The position numbers were made by a program, and so were the translations under genes. The notes under the pieces were generated by a model. It worked only from the letters and a program-made list of their open reading frames with translations, was not told the DNA's origin and searched no databases. Below, one piece after another: positions 17,964 through 26,430 of a DNA stretch of 64,000 nucleotides (the first letter of the stretch is position 1; every line of letters starts with the position of its first letter). Origin of the DNA: Alteraurantiacibacter hainanensis (GTDB taxonomy: Bacteria > Pseudomonadota > Alphaproteobacteria > Sphingomonadales > Sphingomonadaceae). The stretch spans positions 1,302,001 through 1,366,000 of the forward strand of contig NZ_JAZAPB010000002.1 in the NCBI RefSeq assembly GCF_036321025.1, written 5' to 3'.

Positions 17964-18586
17964 CAGCGAAGCAATCTTGGCCCGATCATCCAGCCGATCC
18001 CTGCCATTGCCAGGATGGGCAGGCAATAGAACACCGCCATGTAGGCCATGCCAAGTTCCGGGCAGTACGGCGAATAGGCGGTCATCGCCACGGCCCCGCC
18101 GAACAGGCCCGCGGCCAGCCCCGCGAGGCGCAGGTTCGTGGGCGCGAGCCAGCGGGTGGCCATGATCGCGCCGGCAAAGGCCAGCGGGCTCATGATGGTC
18201 ATGGCGGAAAGGCAGCGCCGCCAGGTTTCACCGGGAAAGGTCCGCTCGCCCACCGCCAGGTCCAGCGCCAGCAGGATCGCCACGAGGATGAAAGGCACCG
18301 ACAAGGCGATCAACGCGCCGCCCGTGCGCTTGCCGGGATGGCCGATGGCCCACAGGGCAGAGCCGCTGAGCAGGACGAGGGCGATGGAAAAACCCCATTT
18401 GACGAAGATCGGTGCGTATCCGTTTATTGCGCTGGACGAGAAGGCGCCCTCCAGCACCAGAGATACGCCCAGGGCGCACAGCAGCGCTGCGACCACCAGC
18501 GGGCCAGCAAAGCGCGCAAGCGCACCGGCGGGCGGGGCGCCGCCTTCGTGCGCCAGCGAATCGATCAGGGTTTCGGTCTGTCTCAT
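17960..18586 (-). CDS. nrsF: NrsF-type anti-sigma factor (DUF1109)
   Basis: A 208-residue polytopic inner-membrane protein with about six transmembrane helices, matching the DUF1109/NrsF family that holds SigF inactive at the membrane. Cys 125 (WRRCL) and Cys 175 (SPYCPE) lie at about the positions of the cysteine pair needed for metal or stress sensing in Caulobacter NrsF; Cys 37 and Cys 188 are extra. ATG 18586 overlaps the sigma-factor stop (ATGA), so regulator and sigma factor are made together. A role in sensing metal or oxidative stress is inferred from the family. Confidence 0.88.
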   Translation of the reverse strand: MRQTETLIDSLAHEGGAPPAGALARFAGPLVVAALLCALGVSLVLEGAFSSSAINGYAPIFVKWGFSIALVLLSGSALWAIGHPGKRTGGALIALSVPFILVAILLALDLAVGERTFPGETWRRCLSAMTIMSPLAFAGAIMATRWLAPTNLRLAGLAAGLFGGAVAMTAYSPYCPELGMAYMAVFYCLPILAMAGIGWMIGPRLLRW

Positions 18587-19122
18587 GTCCTGTCTTCGCC
18601 GATGATTTCCCGCAGCCGTGCCATGCCGCGATGCACGCGCAGCTTCATGGCGGAAACGCCGATGCCGATGCGCTTTCCGGCCTCGCGATTGGTCAGCCCC
18701 TCGATATGCGTCAGGCGGATCGCCTCCGCCTGCGGGGCGGGCAGGCGATCCAGCAGCGATTCGATATCCATGCCCGCCAGCGTATCGGCGGCGATGGCCA
18801 TGTCCGCGTCCTCGTCCAGGTCGACCGGGCTGCGGCCGCGCCTGCGCCAGTGATCGATCAGCTTGTAATTGGCGATCGCGTACATCCACGGGGCCACCGG
18901 CCGACCGGGGTCGAGCGTGTGACGCTTTTCATGGATGGCGATCAGGCTTTCCTGCACCAGATCCTCCACTTCACTGTCCGCGCCCATCTTGCGGGCCAGC
19001 CGGGCGCGGATACGCTGCGCGGCCTCGGCCAGAAATAGCCGGTAGGCCGCGGAATTCCCCTCGCGGGCGGATGCCATCAGCTGGTCCAGCCTGTCGGCGG
19101 GAATGTTCGCCTGCTCGTCCAT
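18583..19122 (-). CDS. sigF: ECF RNA polymerase sigma factor (SigF-like)
   Basis: A 179-residue ECF sigma factor. Region 2 is seen in DLVQESLIAIHEKRHT and APWMYAIANYKLIDHWRRR, region 4 in LPAPQAEAIRLTHIEGLTNREAGKRIGIG followed by the recognition helix. It is the first gene of sigF-nrsF-lldD-clpP-like. ATG 19122 has a good ribosome-binding site (GGAAGG about 6 nt before it). A SigF-type promoter motif overlaps this ATG, so the next Met codon (19077) is an alternative start. Pairing with NrsF supports the SigF assignment. Confidence 0.9.
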   Translation of the reverse strand: MDEQANIPADRLDQLMASAREGNSAAYRLFLAEAAQRIRARLARKMGADSEVEDLVQESLIAIHEKRHTLDPGRPVAPWMYAIANYKLIDHWRRRGRSPVDLDEDADMAIAADTLAGMDIESLLDRLPAPQAEAIRLTHIEGLTNREAGKRIGIGVSAMKLRVHRGMARLREIIGEDRT

Positions 19123-19162
19123 TCGTCCCTTCCGCCATCGAGGTTACACATTTTCCGGTTAT
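19122..19162 (-). promoter_or_regulatory. Overlapping candidate SigF-type promoters of the sigF operon
   Basis: On the minus strand GTAACC (19147-19142), 16 nt, then CGAA (19125-19122) matches the GTAACC-N16-CGAA form I know for Caulobacter SigF, but its -10 overlaps the sigF ATG. Fifteen nucleotides upstream a second element, ATAACC (19162-19157), 16 nt, CGAT (19140-19137), is placed better for ATG 19122. Either would make the operon autoregulated. No transcription data support this. Confidence 0.5.
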
Positions 19163-19228
19163 CGCCCAGCCTCGGTGGCGAGGCGGCGGAGAAAGTAGCT
19201 GCTGAAACTTGCATTCATCGACAATTCA

Positions 19229-19266
19229 GATTACAGGCGTAATCGTACTGCCTACAAACGTAATCG
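19229..19266 (+). promoter_or_regulatory. Paired operator-like repeats upstream of the BlaI-type regulator
   Basis: A perfect 6-4-6 palindrome, GATTAC-aggc-GTAATC (19229-19244), is followed by a related half-conserved copy (TACAAACGTAATCG, 19253-19266). The shared unit TACARRCGTAATCG recurs with a 21-nt period, two helical turns. ATTACA/GTAAT resembles the BlaI/MecI operator core, so this is the likely autoregulatory site of the repressor encoded from 19282. A TTGCAT (19209-19214) could be a -35 element overlapping site one by its -10. Confidence 0.7.
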
Positions 19267-19281
19267 TTCAGGGAGGACGAT

Positions 19282-19686
19282 GTGGTTGCCCGGATTGAAA
19301 CAGACCAAGGCGAAGCCGGTGCGGAACGCATCAGCGATGCCGAACACGCGGTGATGGAGGCGCTGTGGAAACGCAGCCCGCAAACCGCCGCCGAAGTTTG
19401 CGATTCCGTGTGCAAGGAACGCGGTTGGTCCATTCCCACGGTGAAGACCCTGCTTTCGCGGCTGGTTCAGAAGGGCGCCCTTGCGACCCAGCCTGACGGT
19501 CGCCGTTTTCTCTATACCCCTCTCATCGCTCGTTCCGCCTATGTCGGTACCGAGAGCAAGCGGCTGATGGAACGCCTTTTCGGAGGCCGTGCCGCGCCGT
19601 TGTTCGCGCACCTGGCCCAGGCGGAAGCCTTGAGCGACGATGACATCGCCGAAATCGAACGCCTCCTGCAGGAGATGAAGAAATGA
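19282..19686 (+). CDS. BlaI/MecI/CopY-family transcriptional repressor
   Basis: A 134-residue winged-helix protein. ISDAEHAVMEALWKRSPQTAAEV is the typical start of BlaI/Penicillinase_R proteins, with the recognition helix in SIPTVKTLLSRLVQKGAL and the wing RRFLYTPL. The C-terminal part forms the dimerisation helix. GTG 19282 is 5 nt after GGAGG (19272-19276). The gene overlaps the M56 gene by 4 nt (ATGA). It probably binds the paired repeats just upstream and is cleaved or released when the M56 partner signals. Confidence 0.9.
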   Translation: MVARIETDQGEAGAERISDAEHAVMEALWKRSPQTAAEVCDSVCKERGWSIPTVKTLLSRLVQKGALATQPDGRRFLYTPLIARSAYVGTESKRLMERLFGGRAAPLFAHLAQAEALSDDDIAEIERLLQEMKK

Positions 19687-21506
19687 GCGGGTTTGGGGAC
19701 TGGTTGGTCGATACCTTCATTTACACCGGCCTGCTGATCGGCCTGGTGCTGCTTGTTCGCCGCCCGATTTCGCGCTGGTGCGGCCCGCAGGTCGCCTACG
19801 CGCTGTGGGCGCTGCCTTTCCTGCGCTTCATCATGCCGCCGATCGTGCTGCCGGCGTGGATGGCCCCGGCAGAGCCGGAGGCGCTGGCCGCCGAAGCCGC
19901 CCAGCCGCTGATGGTGATCATTTCCGATCCGGCGGCAAAGGCCGCCGTATCCGACGCCGCCGCGGCCGCTGCGCCGATGGTGGGCATTACCGTCACCGAC
20001 CTGTTGCTGCCGCTGTGGATCGGCGGGGCACTGATATTCCTCGGCTGGCGCGTGCGCGAATACGTTCGCATGCGGTGCGACCTGCTGGAGGACAGCATCC
20101 CCGTGGGAGAAGCGGGCAAGGTGCGGCTGGTGGAAACGCCCGCCGTGTCCAGCCCGGTTGCCTTCGGCATCGCCGACAAGGTGGTGGCGCTGCCGCCCGC
20201 CTTCATGGCGCACCACGACATTAATGCCCGCGACCTGGCGATTGCGCACGAGCTTGCGCACCATCGCGGCTACGATCTCGTTGCCAACATCGCGGCCCAG
20301 CCGCTGTTGGCCCTGCACTGGTTCAATCCGCTCGCCTGGTGGGGCTGGCGAGCGATGCGGCGGGACCAGGAGGCAGCGTGCGATGCGCGCGTTGTCGCCG
20401 GTCGCGCGCAGCCCGAACGGGCGGCCTATGCCAAGGTGATTGCCGGTTTCGCGACCGGTCAGCATCTTGCCCTGGCCGCTCCCATGGCTTGTCCGGTGCT
20501 TGGCGAGAAATCGATCATTCACCGTTTGAGGAGCCTCACAATGTCCGAAGTTTCCAGCCGTCGCCGCCGTATCGGCATCGCGGCCATCACCACCACCGCG
20601 CTGGCCCTGCCGCTGACCGCGTCGATCACCTACGCGCAGGCCGAGGCCCCGTTGCCGCCTGAACCGCCGATGGCTCCGCAGCCGGGCGCCGCTCCGCTGG
20701 CGCCGGATGCTCCGCTTGCGCCGGAGGCACCCGAAGCGCCCTCGATTGAAAGCATCAATCCCGATGAAGAGCACGTCATGGTGCATGTCGACGAGGAAAC
20801 CGGCGAGCGCCGCGTAATCCGCCATCGCTTCAGCCGCAACGGCTCACCCATTGCCGAACGGGAGATCGAGGCGATGATGGAGCGCCTCGAGGAAGAAATG
20901 GAACTGCGCCAGGAGGAAATCGAGGTCATCGTCGAGCGAGCCAGGGAGCAGGCCGAACATGCCGCCGAAATGAGCGCCCATGCCCGCGAGCAGGCCGAAC
21001 ATGCACGCGTGGTGGCCGCGCGCGCTCCGCACGTGGAACTGGATTGCGAAGGCGTGGACGAAAGCGGCGTCGTCGAACGCGATCTCGGCAACGGCCGGTC
21101 GGCGCTGGTGATCTGCGAAAGCATTATCCGCGACAGTGCCCTATTGGGCATGGACGGCGCAGTCGCCGGCATGCGGGCTGCCCTTCGCGAGATTCGCAAC
21201 AACCGCGACATTCCTGCCATGGAACGCGAGGAAGCCGTTCGCGAGCTGCAGGAAGCCATCGAGGAATTGCAGCGCGAACGGCGGATGATGAGCCGCGTCG
21301 AAGCCAAGGCTGAAGCGCGCACCGCGGCACCCAACGCCCGCGCGGCATCGGTTGCCTGGAGCTGGCGCGGCCAAATGGTTTCGCCGATCCAGGTATCCGC
21401 TCCGATGCGCGTCAGCGTACCGGCTCCGGTCTTCGCGCCTGCCCTCGACAGGGACGAGGATTGCGAGGAAGACCGCGAAATCGCGGTGCACGCCACGCGC
21501 GCCTGA
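19683..21506 (+). CDS. M56-family membrane metallopeptidase with coiled-coil sensor region
   Basis: A 607-residue BlaR1-like protein. The N-terminal peptidase domain has about four membrane helices, with HELAHH (H189, E190, H193) and a downstream QEAACD (E230) as zinc-site residues facing the cytoplasm. A further hydrophobic stretch (about residues 297-318) precedes a Pro/Ala-rich linker and then a Glu-rich coiled-coil region (about 380-450) with REQAEHA repeats, another helical stretch (about 500-545) and a C-terminal tail. No penicillin-binding domain (no SxxK/KTG) is present. It is coupled to the BlaI-type gene, so it should cleave that repressor on a signal other than beta-lactam. Confidence 0.85.
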   Translation: MSGFGDWLVDTFIYTGLLIGLVLLVRRPISRWCGPQVAYALWALPFLRFIMPPIVLPAWMAPAEPEALAAEAAQPLMVIISDPAAKAAVSDAAAAAAPMVGITVTDLLLPLWIGGALIFLGWRVREYVRMRCDLLEDSIPVGEAGKVRLVETPAVSSPVAFGIADKVVALPPAFMAHHDINARDLAIAHELAHHRGYDLVANIAAQPLLALHWFNPLAWWGWRAMRRDQEAACDARVVAGRAQPERAAYAKVIAGFATGQHLALAAPMACPVLGEKSIIHRLRSLTMSEVSSRRRRIGIAAITTTALALPLTASITYAQAEAPLPPEPPMAPQPGAAPLAPDAPLAPEAPEAPSIESINPDEEHVMVHVDEETGERRVIRHRFSRNGSPIAEREIEAMMERLEEEMELRQEEIEVIVERAREQAEHAAEMSAHAREQAEHARVVAARAPHVELDCEGVDESGVVERDLGNGRSALVICESIIRDSALLGMDGAVAGMRAALREIRNNRDIPAMEREEAVRELQEAIEELQRERRMMSRVEAKAEARTAAPNARAASVAWSWRGQMVSPIQVSAPMRVSVPAPVFAPALDRDEDCEEDREIAVHATRA

Positions 21507-21516
21507 TTTCCGCCGC

Positions 21517-22167
21517 TCAGTCGGTAGACTGTACGACGGGGCTTGGAACGAAGCGGATTTCGAAGTCGACCTCGGCCGCTTCGGGCTGGGGCGGCGCCGC
21601 CACCAGCGGTTTGCCCTCCTTCAGTGCGGTCAGCATGGCATCGGGCATCGGGCGCGCGGGGTAGGGACAGCCGCGCGCCTCGCCCAGACCCTTCAGGTAT
21701 GAACGGCGCATCAGCCCGGCGGCAATCGCCTGGCGAAAGTCGTGCTCGTGCTCGCTCGCGCCGGATATCTCGCGGATGATGCCCCGGAAGGGGATGAACA
21801 TGCCGATGGCGCGCTGGGCCACGCTGGTGACGGTCAGCCGCCGTTCGTCGGGCGCCTCGGTGTCGATGTCGTCACCCAGAACCGCGTCAAGATCCGCGAT
21901 ATTGGCGCGAATGGCGGCGCAGTCCTCCAGGCCATCGTTGGTGTAGGGATTTTCGAGCGCCCAGACGAGGATCGGCGGGATCGGGTCGCGAGCGAGGTTG
22001 AGATCCGAGAGCGGCGTCAGCGCGACGTCCACGATGTCGGGATCGGTCTCGGTCACGTCTTCCTGCGCGGCGGCGGGGACGGCAGCAACAGCTGCCGACA
22101 GAGCCATCAGGACGCCCGCGAGCGGCCCGGTGCGAAGGAGGCGGTCAGGCGCGGAGGTATGCTGCAT
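21517..22167 (-). CDS. Conserved exported protein, unknown function
   Basis: A 216-residue protein with a signal peptide ending AVPAAAQ (about residue 35). The mature part has IREISGASEHEHDFRQAI and a C-terminal GCPYPARPMP motif, possibly with a disulfide (Cys in EDCAAIRA and GCPYP). I do not recognise a family. ATG 22167 is preferred to 22182 because it gives a shorter overlap with the upstream peptidase gene; both overlap it (by 23 or 38 nt). Probably co-transcribed with ypfJ. Confidence 0.65.
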   Translation of the reverse strand: MQHTSAPDRLLRTGPLAGVLMALSAAVAAVPAAAQEDVTETDPDIVDVALTPLSDLNLARDPIPPILVWALENPYTNDGLEDCAAIRANIADLDAVLGDDIDTEAPDERRLTVTSVAQRAIGMFIPFRGIIREISGASEHEHDFRQAIAAGLMRRSYLKGLGEARGCPYPARPMPDAMLTALKEGKPLVAAPPQPEAAEVDFEIRFVPSPVVQSTD

Positions 22168-23005
22168 CGCACCGCTCGTCATCGCCGGTTTCCAGGCCCA
22201 GGCGCAGTGCTTCCATGCGCTGGCGGCTGGTGCCGTGGGTGAAGTTCTCGCTGCTCACGCGGCCACCGGTCAGCGTATCGTCGCCGATGGCGGCGGCGGC
22301 GTTCATGCCTTCCTCGAAATCGCCGGGCTCGATGGCGTTGCGGTTGCGGCCGGCCCACACCCCGGCATAGCAGTCGGCGTGCAGTTCCATGCGCACCTGC
22401 AACTGGTTCTGCATGCGCGGATTCTGCGCCTGGGCGCTGCGAATCTGGTCGGAAATGCCCCAGAGGGACTGGACATGATGCCCGTATTCGTGGGCCACGA
22501 CATACAGCCGCGCGAAGTCGCCGCCTTCGCCCGCCATCTGCGCCAGCTGTTCGTAGAACCCGGTGTGGATGTAGATGCCCTGGTCCGCCGGGCAGTAGAA
22601 CGGCCCGACCCCTGCCGATGCCGCGCCGCAGGCGGAATTGACGCTGCTGCCCTGGATAAAGGTAAGCGTGGGCTGCGCAAACAGGTTGGCGTTGCCTGCT
22701 TCGTTGAAGCGATCTTCCCAGGTCTGGTTGAGCGAGGCGAGGGCGTTGCAGGTTTCCATCGCGAACTGGTTGTCGTCGCAGATTTCCATCGCGCTCTCGT
22801 TGGACGGTGCCTCCTGCCGCGGCGGCCCCTGCGTGCCCATCTGCTCCACCGTGCCCAGCATCTGCGCGGGATCGAGGCCGAATACCAGCGCGCCGATCAG
22901 CACGATGGCGATGCCGCCGCAGCCCAGCTTGCCACCCGGCATGCCGCCACCGCTGCCACCGCGGCGCACCTTGATGTCCCCCTGGTTGAACGGATTCAGT
23001 CGCAC
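22145..23005 (-). CDS. ypfJ: YpfJ-type neutral zinc metallopeptidase
   Basis: A 286-residue protein of the YpfJ/KPN_02809 family of putative neutral zinc metallopeptidases. It has a cytoplasmic basic N-terminus, one transmembrane segment (about residues 27-45), and a periplasmic domain with VVAHEYGHHVQ as the HExxH zinc site and ELHADCYAG providing the third ligand. Four cysteines (CDD, ETC, SAC, FYC) likely form disulfides. Head-to-head with bdhA 94 nt away. Function in vivo is not established for the family. Confidence 0.9.
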   Translation of the reverse strand: MRLNPFNQGDIKVRRGGSGGGMPGGKLGCGGIAIVLIGALVFGLDPAQMLGTVEQMGTQGPPRQEAPSNESAMEICDDNQFAMETCNALASLNQTWEDRFNEAGNANLFAQPTLTFIQGSSVNSACGAASAGVGPFYCPADQGIYIHTGFYEQLAQMAGEGGDFARLYVVAHEYGHHVQSLWGISDQIRSAQAQNPRMQNQLQVRMELHADCYAGVWAGRNRNAIEPGDFEEGMNAAAAIGDDTLTGGRVSSENFTHGTSRQRMEALRLGLETGDDERCDAAYLRA

Positions 23006-23099
23006 GCCGCATCCCCTTGCTATTTCCCGCCGAATTGGCTGGACCGTAGCCGACAGGGCACTAAGTCCCTAGCCACATATCAATTGTAAGGAGACCGTT

Positions 23100-23855
23100 A
23101 TGTTCCTCGAAGGCAAGCGTGCCCTCGTCACCGGATCGACCTCGGGCATTGGCCTTGCCATCGCCCGCGCCCTGCATGCCGAGGGTGCCGACGTGGTCCT
23201 GAACGGATTTGGCGACGAGGCCGAGATCGCCAGCCTGTGCGAGGAAATGACGGCCCGCCACATCAACACCGACCTCACCACGGTGGAAGGGGCCGAGGAA
23301 CTGATGGAAGCCGCGGGCGGGGTGGACGTGCTCGTCAACAATGCCGGGATGCAGCATGTCGCCCCGGTGGAGGAGTTCCCGGTCGAGAAGTGGAACGCGA
23401 TCATCGCGCTCAACCTTTCCAGCGCCTTCCACACCGCGCGCCTCGCCGTGCCGCACATGAAGGCCAAGGGCTGGGGCCGCATCATCAACACCGCCAGCGC
23501 CCACTCGCTGACCGCCAGCCCGTTCAAGGCTGCCTACGTCGCCGCCAAGCACGGCATCGCGGGCCTGACGAAGACGCTTGCGCTGGAACTGGCCGAGCAC
23601 AACGTGACCGCCAACTGCATCAGTCCCGCCTATGTCTGGACCCCGCTTGTGGAAAGCCAGATACCGGACACCATGAAGAGCCGCAACATGACGCGCGAGC
23701 AGGTGATGAACGACGTGCTGCTGGCCCGTCAGCCGACCAAGAAATTTGTGCAGGTGGAGGAGGTTGGCGCGTTGGCCGTGTTCCTGTGCCGCGACGTGGC
23801 GCAGAATATCACCGGCGCGAACTACGAGATCGACGGCGGATGGACCGCCCAGTGA
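23100..23855 (+). CDS. bdhA: 3-hydroxybutyrate dehydrogenase
   Basis: A 251-residue SDR that oxidises 3-hydroxybutyrate to acetoacetate with NAD+. It has TGSTSGIGLA, NNAGMQHVAPVEEFPVEKW (the MQHVAPVEEF stretch is typical of BdhA), the catalytic YVAAKHG, and a C-terminal NITGANYEIDGGW. The conserved Gln, His and Lys of the substrate pocket fit D-3-hydroxybutyrate dehydrogenase. This suggests turnover of PHB or ketone bodies. ATG 23100 directly follows a weak AAGGAG ribosome-binding site at 23089-23094. Confidence 0.9.
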   Translation: MFLEGKRALVTGSTSGIGLAIARALHAEGADVVLNGFGDEAEIASLCEEMTARHINTDLTTVEGAEELMEAAGGVDVLVNNAGMQHVAPVEEFPVEKWNAIIALNLSSAFHTARLAVPHMKAKGWGRIINTASAHSLTASPFKAAYVAAKHGIAGLTKTLALELAEHNVTANCISPAYVWTPLVESQIPDTMKSRNMTREQVMNDVLLARQPTKKFVQVEEVGALAVFLCRDVAQNITGANYEIDGGWTAQ

Positions 23856-23903
23856 CAGGAACCTTTGGCACGTTGCCGCCTTGGCGGGGGGAAGGAGAAG
23901 ATC

Positions 23904-24293
23904 ATGAGTTACTATATCCCGACCACGCTTGACCTACCTTTCGAGCAAACTGTCGCACGCACGGAAGAGGCGCTGAAGGAACAGGGCTTCGGAATAATCA
24001 CGTCCATCGATATCAAGGAAACTCTGAAGACGAAGATCGATGTCGATTTTCGCCCCTACGTGATCCTGGGGGCCTGCAATCCAAAGCTGGCGCACGAGGC
24101 GCTGCAACTGGAAGACAAGGTGGGCACCATGCTGCCCTGCAATGTCATCGTGCAGGATGCAGGGGACGGCAAGACCGAGGTGGCAGCAATCGATCCCGTC
24201 GCTTCCATGCAGGCCATCGGCAATTCAGGTCTGAACGCTGCAGCCGAAGAGGTTCGCGGACGACTGCAAGCGGCGATCGACTCGCTCGGCTGA
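23904..24293 (+). CDS. DUF302 domain protein
   Basis: A 129-residue DUF302 protein: start YYIPTTLDLPFEQTVARTEEALKEQGF, ILGACNPKLAHEAL in the middle and LPCNVIVQD before the end, which is the family's pattern. The conserved Cys residues may bind something small. ATG 23904 is preceded by GGAG (23893). It lies 48 nt after bdhA in the same direction and may share its transcript. Cytoplasmic; function of DUF302 proteins is not known to me. Confidence 0.88.
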   Translation: MSYYIPTTLDLPFEQTVARTEEALKEQGFGIITSIDIKETLKTKIDVDFRPYVILGACNPKLAHEALQLEDKVGTMLPCNVIVQDAGDGKTEVAAIDPVASMQAIGNSGLNAAAEEVRGRLQAAIDSLG

Positions 24294-24332
24294 CGTAACC
24301 AGGAGACAACGGCGCATTGGCCGGGGGCAGTC

Positions 24333-24572
24333 TCAGGATTGCTTGGCGGGGTAGACGGTGCGAACGAACTCGCCGTTTTCCCACACCTGCACGACCCGGC
24401 CCATCGCGTCATGCAAGGTCCTGGCGACGGCGTCTTCCAGATTGGGGGCGCTGAATTCCACGCGTTTCCCGATGCCGTCCTCGCCGGCAAGGTAGATCAG
24501 CCGGTATTCCTTCAGTGCCGGCCGCTTGGCGGCACGCTGTCCCTCATTGGCCCTGTCTTCAGAGACATTCAT
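24333..24572 (-). CDS. Small hypothetical protein
   Basis: A 79-residue protein, basic and charged at the start, with a second half (LAGEDGIGKRVEFSAPNLEDAVARTLHDAMGRVVQVWENGEF) that looks like a small alpha/beta fold. I do not recognise it. ATG 24572 gives a full-length product; longer frames go into the guaB upstream region. It is divergent from guaB, with 202 nt between them. No signal peptide. Confidence 0.6.
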   Translation of the reverse strand: MNVSEDRANEGQRAAKRPALKEYRLIYLAGEDGIGKRVEFSAPNLEDAVARTLHDAMGRVVQVWENGEFVRTVYPAKQS

Positions 24573-24774
24573 TGCACTCGCTCCGATCTTGGAGCGCCAA
24601 GAAACTGCTATCCGGGCGATCGACTCAACCGTTCGATACCGGCCGTCTCGAAATGAAGCAGGCTGCGAATGTCGCCTCTTGTGCGTTTTCCATGCCTGGC
24701 CCCCTAGCGATTGCCACATTCCGCGTTTACATGGGCCGCCACGAATCACCCCGACCCAAGAAGTGGCACGCCTC

Positions 24775-26226
24775 ATGGAAATCCGTACCGGCCTTACTTT
24801 CGACGACGTGCTTCTGCAGCCCGCCGAAAGCGAAATCCTTCCCTCGCAGGTCAGCACCAGAACGCGGCTGACGCGCGAGATCGGGCTGAACATCCCGATC
24901 GTCTCCGCTGCCATGGACACGGTGACGGAGTCCGAAATGGCCATCGTGCTGGCGCAGCTGGGCGGGATCGGCGTTCTCCATCGCAACCTGACCGTTGAGG
25001 AACAGTGCGACGCCGTGCGCCGCGTGAAGCGTTTCGAAAGCGGCATGGTGGTGAATCCCATCACCATCCATCCCGATGCGACGCTGGGCGATGCGCAGAC
25101 GCTGATGGATCGTCACAACATCAGCGGCATCCCGGTAACCGACAAGAGCGGCAAGCTGGTGGGCATCCTCACCAACCGCGACGTGCGGTTTGCCGATAAT
25201 CCCGGTCAGCCGGTGAAGGAACTGATGACGAGCGACAATCTCGCCACCGTCAGCGAGGCCGTGACCCAGGCCGAGGCGCGCAAGATCCTGCATCAGCGCC
25301 GGATCGAAAAGCTGCTGGTGGTGGACGACGACTATCACTGCGTCGGCCTGATCACGGTGAAGGACATCGAGAAGGCCGTGCTCAACCCCGATGCCACGAA
25401 GGATACCGGCGGTCGCCTGCGCGTCGCCGCGGCAACCACCGTGGGCGACAAGGGCTTCGCCCGCACCGAGGCGCTTGTCGATGCCGAGTGCGACGTGATC
25501 ATCATCGACACCGCGCACGGTCACAACAAGGCCGTTGGCGAAGCGGTGGACCGGGTGAAGAAGCTTTCCAACAACGTCCAGGTGATTGCGGGCAACATCG
25601 CCACGGCCGAGGCCGCGAAATCGCTGATCGGTTCGGGCGCGGACGCGATCAAGGTGGGGATCGGCCCCGGCTCCATCTGCACCACGCGCATCGTGGCGGG
25701 CGTCGGCGTGCCGCAGCTGACCGCGATCATGGACGCCGCCAGCGCGGCGGGCGACGTTCCGGTGATCGCCGACGGCGGCCTTCGCACCAGCGGCGACGCG
25801 GCAAAGGCGCTGGCCGCGGGTGCCTCCACGGTAATGGTCGGCAGTCTGCTGGCGGGAACGGAGGAAGCGCCGGGCGAGACGTTCCTCTACCAGGGCCGCA
25901 GCTACAAGGCCTATCGCGGCATGGGCAGCGTCTCGGCGATGGCCCGCGGAAGTGCGGATCGTTATTTCCAGCAGGACATCAAGGACCAGATGAAGCTGGT
26001 TCCCGAGGGTATCGAAGGACAGGTGCCGTACAAGGGCCCGGCGCGCGACGTGATCCACCAGCTGGTGGGCGGCATCAAGGCGGCCATGGGCTACACCGGC
26101 AGCGCCACCATCGCCGACCTCAAGACCAATGCCAACTTCATCCGCATCACCAATGCAGGCCTTTCGGAAAGCCACGTGCACGATGTCAGCATCACGCGCG
26201 AGGCGCCCAATTACCCGACGCGGTAG
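24775..26226 (+). CDS. guaB: IMP dehydrogenase
   Basis: Converts IMP to XMP with NAD+, the first committed step of GMP synthesis. The 483-residue protein has the N-terminal barrel start (GLTFDDVLLQP), a CBS pair in the insert (about residues 90-205), the loop with the catalytic Cys (GIGPGSICTTRIV) and the flap region YRGMGSVSAM. The start is ATG 24775 as in family members; the frame is open upstream but without homologous sequence. The 202-nt gap before it holds its promoter, not identified with confidence. Confidence 0.97.
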   Translation: MEIRTGLTFDDVLLQPAESEILPSQVSTRTRLTREIGLNIPIVSAAMDTVTESEMAIVLAQLGGIGVLHRNLTVEEQCDAVRRVKRFESGMVVNPITIHPDATLGDAQTLMDRHNISGIPVTDKSGKLVGILTNRDVRFADNPGQPVKELMTSDNLATVSEAVTQAEARKILHQRRIEKLLVVDDDYHCVGLITVKDIEKAVLNPDATKDTGGRLRVAAATTVGDKGFARTEALVDAECDVIIIDTAHGHNKAVGEAVDRVKKLSNNVQVIAGNIATAEAAKSLIGSGADAIKVGIGPGSICTTRIVAGVGVPQLTAIMDAASAAGDVPVIADGGLRTSGDAAKALAAGASTVMVGSLLAGTEEAPGETFLYQGRSYKAYRGMGSVSAMARGSADRYFQQDIKDQMKLVPEGIEGQVPYKGPARDVIHQLVGGIKAAMGYTGSATIADLKTNANFIRITNAGLSESHVHDVSITREAPNYPTR

Positions 26227-26430
26227 GGCGCGGCCGGCCCGGTTTTGCCTGCGTGGCAAGGCGGCCTAGCCGGCAGGGCGTGAGGCAGGATTTGCACGCC
26301 GACCCCGCTCGATCGCCGAAGGTTACACGTTGTGCGCCGGGTTTCGCGGCAAGATCATGTTCTGTAAGGATTATCTGGCCCGCACGAGTTTTTGAAAAAG
26401 GGGCGGTTCGCGTTCCATGATGGAGAGCAA

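Noticed and set aside
24291..24316. GTAACC at 24295 as a further SigF-type site
   Set aside because: The sequence 16 nt later is TTGG, not CGAA.
24727..26259. A 510-codon minus-strand frame over guaB
   Set aside because: Antisense to a fully conserved guaB; composition unlike real proteins in the window.
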